This document shows, piece after piece, positions 35,945 through 47,900 of a stretch of DNA of 64,000 bases; positions within the stretch are counted from its first letter, which is position 1; each line of letters opens with the position of its first letter. The notes below the pieces were generated by a model, which was not told the DNA's origin, did not search any database, and saw only the letters and a program-made list of their open reading frames with translations. Source of the stretch: Morella rubra (Eukaryota; Streptophyta; Magnoliopsida; Fagales; Myricaceae); assembly GCA_003952965.2 (NCBI GenBank), contig CM025852.1, forward strand, positions 17,281,668-17,345,667, given 5' to 3'. A program made the translations under genes and the position numbers.

Positions 35945-38900
35945 ATGCCTGGGAACAAGTGCAACGGTAGTGCAAACCATATTCCAGGTCGTGTAGAGCG
36001 GCTCTTGAGAGTAAGAGAGCAAAGGAAAAACAACCGGGCTTCTCATTCAAATGAGGCAACTGATAGTCCTAGGGGGAGTGAATTATTTGAGCCTGATCTA
36101 CGCTTAAGAGAAGATGAGAACGGTGGAGTTTCCCATGAGAATGGGGGTGTTTCACATGTTGAAAAACACTCAGATGGGTCTGGAGCTGCAAGATTGCTTT
36201 CTGAGGAAAGCGAAGACAGGAGGCCTTTTAGACAACGACTGTTGGTGGTGGCTAACAGGCTGCCAGTCTCTGCGGTTAGGAGAGGTGAAGACTCATGGTC
36301 TTTGGAGATAAGCGCTGGGGGTCTGGTCACTGCTCTTCTAGGTAAGTGTTGGCTGGACTCTTGTATTGATGTTTGGTTCAACTTAATGTCACCCATAGCT
36401 TGAAGAAATATCTGTTTCTCTAGTGTTATCCTTCTTATGATGGAAGAAGGTTGGTTTCCCAACTGTTGATTTGGTGTTTTCATCCGCAAAGAGGAACCTA
36501 ACCCATACTCTGATGATTTTTTCAAAGGTGTGAAAGAATTTGAAGCACGATGGATTGGTTGGGCTGGTGTAAATGTGCCAGACGAGGTTGGACAGAAGGC
36601 GCTGACCAGAGCGTTGGCTGAAAAGGTACAAATTTCTTTATGCAAATTTTTTTAGATGACTTTTCGTTGTCATGCATTACTTCCTGTTGCACTGCCTTAA
36701 CGATGGTTTATAATTAATATTATAGTAGCTTTTGAATTCTGCCAATGACGTGTACCGTGTGTTGCAGAAGTGTATTCCTGTATTCCTTGATGAAGAGATT
36801 GTCCACCAATATTATAATGGCTATTGCAATAACATTTTGTGGCCCCTTTTTCATTACCTTGGCCTTCCACAAGAAGATCGCCTTGCCACCACCCGAAGCT
36901 TCCAATCTCAATTTGCAGCGTATAAGAAAGCAAACCAAATGTTCGCGGATGTGGTAAACAAGCACTATGAAGAGGGTGATGTTGTTTGGTGCCATGATTA
37001 CCATCTTATGTTTCTCCCGAAATGCTTAAAGGAATATAACAGCGAAATGAAAGTTGGTTGGTTTCTACACACGCCATTTCCCTCTTCAGAGATTCATAGG
37101 ACACTGCCATCTCGATCAGAGCTCCTGCGTTCGGTTCTAGCTGCTGATTTAGTTGGGTAAGCCTTTGCCGCATTGGGCGATATTTAGCATTGTTGAATGT
37201 CCTTTAACTTCCTGTATGCGGCAAGGTGGTCCCACTGGACATCTGGCACATATTTTGCCTTTGTCAAACTTAATATGCTTATTTCTAATTGGCCTTGAGA
37301 AAGAATTTCCTGTTTCCTCTGACAAAGATTTTGCACTTGCTATTAGTTCAGCTACCAGTGTATTCTTTTTTCTTGTGTGGCTGCTTGCAGCTACTTTTTT
37401 GCCTCTTTATTCCAAAAAGTATAATTAAAAAGCTTGATCAATGATCTATGGGTAAAAATGAATTTCAAATCTCCATGTGGGGGGAAGGAGAGAATCTGGT
37501 CATGATTCTCATAAGGAATGGCTACGTGTACAAGGTGTTGATTTGTAGCTTCTCAAAGTTTAAGCTATGGATTTCTTTAGTTTATATATGTAACATGGAT
37601 GTTTACGTAGACATGTGCACAAGTTTCTATCTAGTTGATCTGTTCATCAAGTTAATCTTGTGATGAATGATGAGTGAATTTCAGTAGGAGTGCACTATTT
37701 TGGCCCCAACTTTTGCTGCATCCACCTGATCCGTAACATTTTGCGGGTCCGGTTGCAGTGCATTATGGAGATGATGCAGCAAAAACTAGACCAGAATTGC
37801 TATTACCTTTTGTGATTTTCTAGATTGACTGCTTCATCTTACCTATCCATCTGACTACAGATTAAGTGAGATTACTCATCTTGCTTTATTGAACCAATGT
37901 TGACTGTTTTTAGATGAGATTCTAAAAGTTCTTTGTTGGAAGTCTGCTTCTTAAATCGTTTTCAAAGCTATGTATGTTGTAATTTCTTTTGTTCTGCCAG
38001 ATCATTTCTCAGGTTAGATGAATGTCATCTGAAAGGTAGGGATAAAACCTTTCGGCCACAAGAAAAACAAGAAATAGATAAAATTGGCTTTTGGAATAGC
38101 TTCTCTTTAACATAATCCGGAAGTATGAAGTTCTGTTCATTTCTCATTTCAAGATACATGCAATGGAATATTTTCTTTTTCTGTTATCTGATTTTTATAA
38201 TCAATATGCCACATGTTCCAGAATCTCATTTGTGTATAAAAATTTTAGCAGGTTCTCTATCATATTTCTTTAGTATCACAAACTTTATCTCTACTTGCAT
38301 CTTGATAGCTGAAGGTTTATTTTTTCAGTTTTCACACCTATGATTATGCGCGGCATTTTGTTAGTGCTTGTACTCGTATTCTCGGGCTTGAGGGTACACG
38401 TGAAGGAGTTGAGGATCAAGGGAGGCTAACTCGAGTGGCTGCTGTATGTGTCTGTTATATCTTCCCCCTGATCCTTTTTGCCTTGATGTCTGTATTTGAT
38501 TTATCAATTTTTGTCTCTTCAGGTTATTTTCTCAATATGCAGTGCATTCAGTGGTAAAAATGTTCTAGATTTTTTTTACTTATTTGAGTCTGTGTTTGTT
38601 TCTTCAGTTTCCAATTGGGATAGATTCACATAGGTTCATAAGTGCACTTGAGGCCCTTCCAGTTCAGGATCACATCAGAGAATTAGCAGAGAGATTTAAA
38701 GGCCGGAAGGTACATTTCGTTTGTACTTTACATTGATGCGAAACTTAAGTTTAGTCTACCATAGTTTTAAGTTATTTTGACTTTTTGGCATTTCAAACAC
38801 TATGTTTCTCATTGTGAAAAACAGATAGTAAATGAAGTTTTCATTTCTGGAGTTAATTTTTGGGATCACTTTCATGTTGGGTATAGTTTTGAGTTACGGT

Positions 38901-41900
38901 ATTTTTTTTCTTCTGAACTGTTGTACTTGGTGGACTGCTCACTCTGTTGTGTTTTCATTCTTTTGTAATGTGTGTAGTGTATGATCAGTCCTTACTGTTA
39001 TGACGAAAGGCAAGTTTAATCATTTGAGTATATCATCAATTATTAAAGTTTGAGTTTGGAGTTCCTCATTTTTATCAGTGCAACGTCATAGAGTCAGCAA
39101 AGTGCGCTTTCTGAGCATAAGCCTTATCTACAATCTCATTGTAGAGAACGGGAAGGTTCAACTTTGTATAATGTTGGTTATCCGAAGTTCAACTGAAAGA
39201 GGGTGACTGGCAAAAGAAGGTTTCATATTATATGAATGCATCATGCGGAAAGATTCCTTCCAGAGCCTTTTCCCTATACCGCTTTTCCTGGAAACTTTTA
39301 TTTTAGCCATTGGGAGCAGTTCCTGGATTCTGTTTGAGAATATCTTGTCAAGTCAAATCCTTCCTGTATTCTCTGATATCAAAAAGTAGGTGTGTCTCTT
39401 TCTCCTACAAGAGGGTATTGTTATAGAAACATTCTTAGAGCAGCCTTTGAGTGTATGGCAAAGGCCATGTTGACTATCCTGTTGGACATGAATCACTTGG
39501 CTATCAGGTGACTTGTTTGGGGCTGGTCTTCCTAGAGACTCATAGATATCAGTCTCAAACATTATTCAAGCCTTGTCCAGTTATCTTCATGTCTTTATTA
39601 TCTGTGTTAGCTCATAGTTTCTTGGCCATCTATCCCAGTTTTGGAAAGGTTCTATGTGTTTGCATACTAGAAGCCTTTGACCCTGAGAGTTTAAAAAAAT
39701 ATATTTTTATATGTTCTCTGGAAGTTTTCAAAAGAAATAAAATGTTGTGATGGTTGAAGGCAGGGATTAGGATTTAATTTACCTTATTGATTGTTATGAG
39801 ATATACTGTATCTTGTTTCTAATTTTGTCCCGAGTATTGAAAGGTTCTTGTCTTTGGAGTTGTGGAATTACTAAGGTGCTCTTTTTAATATATGATTGTT
39901 TCATGCTTAATCTTTACTTATGATTATTTTTTGCAGTGGGGATGATTTTGCTCCTGTCCATCAGTCCCTATTTGATATATCAAACTAAACAGCCTGAAAC
40001 ATGATTTTTAGACTACCCGTGCTTCTCTACTCCATGCCTTCATTAGAGCCATCTATCCGTTTCTTTGTCTGACTTCTTGCTCACCATGAAGGAAATTCAC
40101 TTTAGGACTTCCATGATCCAACATTTTGGAAGGATTTGCATCAAATGCTTAGTGCTGTTATATAAAAAAAAAAAAAATTAAAGAGAAAAAATAACAGAGA
40201 ATAATGGACAGGGAGGAACTACCAAGCCAAGAACGCAGATATCAACTTTCTTAACTAAATATGTTTAAGTAAATGCTATCCTTCAAAACCAGTTTGTTGG
40301 ACAAACATGCTCTAATAACAGTTTGTCTTCACAGTTAAAAGCGCTACCATGTACTCGTCGGAATTTAGGTCTGGCAAAAGCGGATTTGCACAATGAAGTG
40401 ACTTAAAATTTACAGACATAATAACAAGATGAACATGGTTTCATAAACTCCATGATCAAACTCTCCATCTTCACTTGCATACTTCACAGCTCCATAATCC
40501 CAAGACTAAAAGGCATATATTATGCTTTTGCTGAAATGATAAACAAACTCTTAATTCTCGTTCAAGTCCCGCACATGGATATCTTTTGGTCTTCTAGTTA
40601 TTAGAAGAAACCCACTGCATATTCTTCTAAGAGCCTTTTCTAACCACATAAATCCATATGGGATGACCATCTTGGGCCAAAGCCTCCATTAGGCCAAAAG
40701 CCACCAAACTCTTAAGAGCAGTGCCTATGTGTGAGGGGGTTACCAACTTTAAGATAGAAGTATTATGTCTCCTTATTTCTCTACTTTTCATATGAGGTTC
40801 CTTAAGTTGTTAACACAAGCCATAACGGAAGTCCTGGGCCATTTCTTAGAGGCTCCTTACGAAGTTCTCTATTTAAAAATGGGACATCTATGTTAGTAAG
40901 GCAATGAGTAATCCTAAGAGAAAATCAAAAAGAACAATCACTCTTTAGTGTTTTCCGTTCTGTTTTGTTGTTTTTCTCCTCATTGCATGAGCGACATGTG
41001 GTTGTTTGAATAGGTGGAGTACTTGCATGCCTATGGCGGTGCATTCCACATGATATCATCTAATATAAATGTTTTTCAAAAGAAGAGGTTCTTTCCATGT
41101 GTAATTAATGTTGCTTTTATCTTAAATCCTGTTATCTGATTAGCATAATATATATTCTATGTCATAACAGGTAATGTTGGGTGTGGATCGTCTTGATATG
41201 ATCAAAGGGATTCCTCAAAAGATATTAGCGTTTGAAAAATTTCTTGAGGAAAACCCAAACTGGCGTGATAAAGTAGTCTTGCTGCAAATTGCTGTGCCAA
41301 CGAGAACAGATGTTCCAGAATGTATGAGTCTTCCTCAACATGCGTCTGTGATGTTCATACTGCCTCTTATTAATATTTGTTGTTTATGATCTATGCTACT
41401 GTAGAATTTATTCCAAAGGTGGATGAGTCGAATTTGCTTGAGCAGCTATTTCATTTAATGGTAAAAGTCTCATAAAGTCATGAACAAGGAGAGTAGTATG
41501 GAAGTCAGAATTTGAGCATGGCAGCCATGCCATAGAAGCAAGAAAGATTGAAGGCCATTTGGTGCATGTCAAGAGATGTGATAGTAAAAATGAGTTCTGC
41601 TTTGCCATTGTTCACAATAGAAATCTGTTCCATTATTTTTCAAGTAAGATGGGAACCTGGTTGCAATAGGGAGGGATCTGTAAGAGTTTTAAATTAAGAA
41701 GCGATTTTGTGGTGTTTGCCATGTGGCCTAAGTTTTTAGTTTGTCACGACTAAAATACACTTGTCTCTGCTCTTAGAATTGCTGGTGATCCTATGTTTCC
41801 TATTTGGCTATTTGGTTATGAAAATCTATAGTTGCTGAGGATTAAGGGTCTATATTTTTCAAACTTCCACAGAAGGCCTCTGTATAAATTGGACACATGC

Positions 41901-44900
41901 AACCTATGTGAGGGCTGCACTGTTTCTGCAGTAGTGCCAACTTTTCTAAGCTCATTTCTATGCATTTTGAGAAGTTCAAAGTTCCGTAGGGGACTTGAAA
42001 ATTAGTTGTAGCTCTCAATTCTGGTTTCTTTCTTCCAATTTTGTTCTGTCACAGTGATCTTCGTTTTAGATTCATTTAAATAATGTAGGGTACCTTCAGC
42101 AGGGTAGTTAAAGATGAAAGGCATCCTCAAGGTACCAGGTCCCAAATAACCTGAGGTTCTGTGCACAACAAAAGCGACATCCCCTCGAACGTTTTAGAGT
42201 TATTTCTTTCATTTGCATCTTATTGATTTGAGCAGCCTATTCAGAATGCTTCGTAAAATTTCAACTTAATATTTTAAAAATGAAAGAAGGTGACAATCAC
42301 ATGGGTGTATTGATTCATCAATTTATAAAATAATCAACAAAGATATTAGAGCTCAGAAAGTGCATGCATTAGATATGTACCTATTTGCCATCATCTCTAG
42401 TCTCCAGTTAAACTTTTATAATGAAGGGAGGTATATATCTTCCTTTGAAACTTACCAAACAGAATTGTATAACCTCCAATATCATACTCATGCATTTCCA
42501 ACATGTCTAATTGCTTTTACCCAGACACATTTGCTTCTCTGTTTTCTTATTTTCTGAAAGCATGTTTTACTTTTGAAAATGTACTTGAGTCGGTGCTTGA
42601 ATTTTCTGCGTTTCTTTGCTAATACATCTCCTTAGCTTTTTGGCTCTTTATTAAATTACAAGTTCCTAATTTTTCGTTCTAATATAATGAATCGACTGAA
42701 TCTGTTTTGCATTGTCGCAGATCAGAAACTTACAAGCCAAGTTCATGAAATAGTTGGACGCATCAATGGCAGATTTGGGACGTTGTCAGCAGTTCCTATA
42801 CATCACCTGGTCTGTCCTCACTGAATAAAGAATCCATGATGCTCCATATGCATGCATGTACCTATTAAGCTCAATGGCTTAGAAAAAAAAAAAACTAGGG
42901 AAAATTTAACTTTTCACCATTAACTACCATTCATTTTGCAATTTATGCCCCAAACTACCGAACTCGAGACATTGCACACCGAACTACCAATAGATGTACA
43001 CTTTGTACCTCATGTCAACTTTGTACCTCATGTCAAGATCTCACCATTAAAATCAATAAAAGAGTGGGACACATGACACAATCTTAACGGTTAACTCGTA
43101 ACATGGGTTGCAAAGTGTAAAATATTGGTAGTTCAGGGTGTAGTGTGTCGAATTTGATAGTTAAGAGTGAAAATTGCAAAAATGAGTCGTGGTTAGAGGG
43201 TGCAAAGTATGGTTTCCCCAAAAAACTATTAATTTCAGTGGTGATAATTATTAAGGGCATTGCTAAACTATAATATAATCAACTTTAGGATGCACACACA
43301 TACACAATCTCTCTTTCAAATCCAGGATGGCAATGAACATATTGTGTCAAATAACTAAATCAAACAAATTGTGTCTAGGGATTTTTAGATCTTTAGCTGA
43401 CATCTGCTAGTTATATCTCTGAGACACATATTAGTTTCATCCAAATCGTATCAATTTCAATGTATTTTATATTTTCTGAATCAAGTGCAATATCTTTACT
43501 CCATTCCAACTAACTCATTTACTGACTTTGTATCTGCATGGAAATGAACCTTTCATGTCCCCTATTGCAACATAGTTGGAATACCTGAAATGATTTGTGC
43601 TTTCATGATTCATAACACTAAGAGCTGTGTCATGTACTTCCCGCATATTATGACTCAATGGTGCATACATTTTGAATATCTCTTAGTTGTTATCACATAA
43701 AGACAATGAAATATGTTGTAATGCAATACTTGCTTTGTTGACAGGATCGATCTCTTGACTTTCATGCATTATGTGCTCTGTACGCTATTACCGGTACGCT
43801 TTGACATGGTTTGACTTCTGAATATTTTAATTTTTTTTCTTGACCTCTAACTTTCTTGGCGTTGGACTTTTTAAGAGGTGGGTTATTATTTTGGCAACTC
43901 AGAATAAAGATACGCACTAGATACTTTCAGGTCATTGACTGTCTGATGGCTCACAAATATAAATTCTGAGTCTTATTGCCTTCAAGTATCTCAGGACAAG
44001 TTATATAAAGGACAAAAACTTAGTGAGTTTTTTGTTTGTTCTAAAAGGTCCACCAATTTAAAGTTGTTGATCAGAAAATCAACAATTGTACTTGGTGGTT
44101 GTACCAGGGTGTATGCATGTAGCTATTAAGTATTGGTGGATAATATGAGTTCTGGATCATAGTTGAGAACCTTCGAAAACTTGTTCATTGCAGAGCCCAT
44201 TTGAGTTTCAAACAACTGGGAAGGATGACTTGAGTTTTGTTGCATCATTTTGATTTTTTGAGGTTGAGGAATTCTAGATATAAATATGATCAACATGTCT
44301 ACAGTACTGGATGGTCTTCAGTTCATGTTGAAAGCTTGGCGCTCACCTTAGGCAGACTTCTAGACTACAAAGGTGGGCTTAAAGGATTCACTGTTTTACT
44401 TTCTCTTGTTGGGCAAAGTCTCTGGTAACAGTGAACTCTAAAAGCTTCTGGTCGTTTGGTTCTGGAAAAACCTAGTTATGTGGGTTGACTATCATCACAA
44501 AAATCCTGAAATTGTTACGGGCTAAATTAAAGCGTATGGCCTATTATATCCATTGCGTTCATGTTGATATTAGATTAATGACATATGTTTCCCACCTTTT
44601 TTTTCCTTATCCAGATGTAGCACTTGTCACATCTTTGAGGGATGGAATGAATCTTGTCAGTTATGAGTTTGTGGCATGCCAAGATGCAAAGAAAGGGGTT
44701 CTCATTCTTAGTGAAGTAAGTATAAAATATTTACCGGGTATGCTTGATAATTAGTTTGTTCAGATTATGCATTCATTTTTCAAATTATAGTTGCAGATAT
44801 GAAATTATTTGTTACATTGTGTTTGCAAATTTTGGGTATCAAATCATCATAATCTAATGAGAGTGTCCACCCCCCACCGCAAGAATGATTTTGATCGATG

Positions 44901-47900
44901 TAACCCATCTGTTTATGGCCTTTTGTGTCTGCTTTGATCAATTTATCTTTAACATGGCTGGGATCTTATACCTTGCATATGATGGCTTACACAGAATGAC
45001 TTTCAGATATTTAATCAACCACAAGTTGGTCAGAAATTAATCAAGATATGGGGGGGAAAAGAGCTCAGTCTTTCTTTCTTTTCTTTTTTTCCCCTCATAT
45101 TGGGTTTCTTAACGTTAAATATTAGCTAGGAAGTTCCAGTTATGCAATTTTCGGGGCAAGCAATTTGTTGGAATTTTTGAAGACCACTCCTTAGTGTTTC
45201 CTTGATTATTTTGTGAAACATTAAGGACATGAGTAGTAGTAGAAACAAAAATATGAATCAAGTGTAAGAAGTTTTTAGTAGCCCATTTTGATTCCTTCTA
45301 TTGATGGCCCATAACTCACTATAAAAGCTTTGAACCCGTTTATTTGAATCCTCCAGTGGAGAAGCACCAGATATTTTATCAATCACAGATTTTGAATCTA
45401 AATCCTCTTTGTTCAAGATGGCAGTAGTTTTGTATTGCTGCCAGAAAAGAAAAACAAGATCACTACAGTCTTGCAGACATTTATTCTATTTTGTTGAAGT
45501 AGCAGTGGTTGTACCATCTGGCTCATTCTTTTAGGGAGAACTTCAGTAACTCTACCATAAGGTTAGAGTTATTCAGTGAAAACTATTCCTTTCTTAAGAA
45601 TTCGTTGTTGAACGATTGGACAGCTTTCCGTTATATTTTAAGGCATTCTAATAATGTACAAGATCTTGGAACGTTGCTGTTTTGGGTTTTCTTATTCTTT
45701 TCTAGTTATTTAATAGGGAAAATATGGTAGCACCTACCTGTGTTTTTTCGCGATGTAATTTTAAGACCTGAGTTTTTGAATTTTATAAATTTAAGACCCG
45801 AATTTTAATACTTTTAAAATTTGAGACCACCATCTATTTTCTCAACTAGTTTCTGGTCAAAATAAAATTCTTTTAAAATTTGAGACCACCATCTATTTTC
45901 TCAACTAGTTTCTGGTCAAAAATTTTGACGTGACCCTCTAATGCTATGTGGAAGGTCACAGGAAGGCCACGTGCAATTAAAAAAAATTATACAGAAGTAG
46001 AATTAGAATTTTTTTGTTCTTTTTCTGTCTTTTTATTAAATCTTTTTTAACATTGTTTTTTTGTCCTTTTTTTTAATTATTATTATACATGGAAGATACA
46101 TAGCCCTTCACGTGCCCCTCTGATATTAGAGGACCACGCCACATTTTTTTTACCAAAAATTTGTTGAGAAAATAGACAGGGATCTTAGATTTTAGAAGTA
46201 GTAAAACTTGGATCTTAGGTTTACAAAATTAAAACTCATCTTAGAATCAAATAGCGAAAAAGCACAGGTGGTTGCTACTACCAATTTAATAATTGATGGC
46301 TTGTTATGGACTATTCAGACAGCATATTTTATATTTGGGGCTCAGAGGGTATAATTTGTTGTCCTTATTTCCTTTTTAAGGCAACATGGTACTATACGTA
46401 GGTGATAGTCCTTAGTAAATTATCACTCTATTTTACCATCTGATTTGGTTGAACTAAATTTAAACAATTATAACACTTACTGATTTTGCAGGTCTAGTTT
46501 GTTTTTCTTTAGTAACACTGTCCTTTTCCAGGCTTATCGATTTGTACTGTCCTTTTGATTCAATTTGTAGTTTGCTGGTGCTGCACAGTCTCTGGGTGCT
46601 GGGGCAATACTAGTGAACCCCTGGAACATTACTGAAGTTGCAGCTTCTATTGCCCAAGCATTGAATATGCCAGCTGATGAAAGGGAGAAGCGACATAAAC
46701 ATAACTTTAAACACGTTATAAGCCACACTGCTCAAGAATGGGCTGAAACTTTTGTGAGGTATATGTGTTGTAGAGTTGTAACATCACGGTAGTTCATGCA
46801 GGCAGTGATAATTTCCACCAAAAAAAAAAAATCATTCCTTTTTACTTCCCAATTTCCTTGTACTGACTAGAGCATGTGGATTTTAGGTGAAACAGAAGAA
46901 ATACTTTTTTTGAGTGAACAACTCCTGCATGGTGGTTCTATTTCATATAGATTTTACTGATTAAGACGCATCATCAAAATATACTAATGTCTAATTTAGT
47001 ATACAATTCAAACCGGAATATTTGTGATTCTGTTAAACATGGTGGGACTGGTTGCTTGCAGCTTGCCTTAATATACATACTATAGAGTTGTGCATATTTA
47101 ACGATAGATTCATCCTAGGTAGCAATTAAAGATGCCAAAAACAAATAAAATCTGTATGTATTTGATACGTATATAATGTGTAAGTTTTTATCATGTCTCC
47201 TTTAATAGTTGTGTTTTATTAGAAGTTGCATGAAACCTTATTTGGATGTAGAGTTAATGCTAGGAAACACAACATGAGAATAGAAAGAATATGACTTGGC
47301 TTTTGTTTGTAGAATGAAGTTTGAGCTTGGTTTCATCCCTTTGCAGTGAATTGAATGATACAGTTGTTGAGGCACAACTAAGAACAAGACAAGTTCCGCC
47401 ATTGCTTCCAGTCAACATGGCAATCAATCGTTATCTGCAGTCAAATAATCGGTTGCTTATATTGGTATGCAGTTATCTGATTTTGAGCTTTTTGGGATTT
47501 TGAAATCCCATAGTTGAGAGATAAATCAGAACAAATATCATGGCATCTGTTATCAATTACTCAGTACCTGCTGATGAACTTCAATCATTGGTGTGACTAT
47601 TTCTTTCTATGAGGATTGAACCAAAATAAACTGTAATGGTTACATTTTTTTTTTTTTTTGTTCTTGGGTGGAGCCCCAATTAGAATAAGGCCATCTCAGA
47701 GTCTCCTTAGCATTGAAGTCAAGTGAACCCTGGTTGACCTCTTTATGATTGATTCATGTTGAATTGCCCTGAAGTTCTTGATGTCTTTAGTCATGGTTTT
47801 TATGTTAGTTCAGCTATCATCCAACAATTTAGAGAGAAGTAAATATGAAAAAGAGTTAGAAGACTGCAACAAACACAAACTTATCATATTTTGTGAACCA

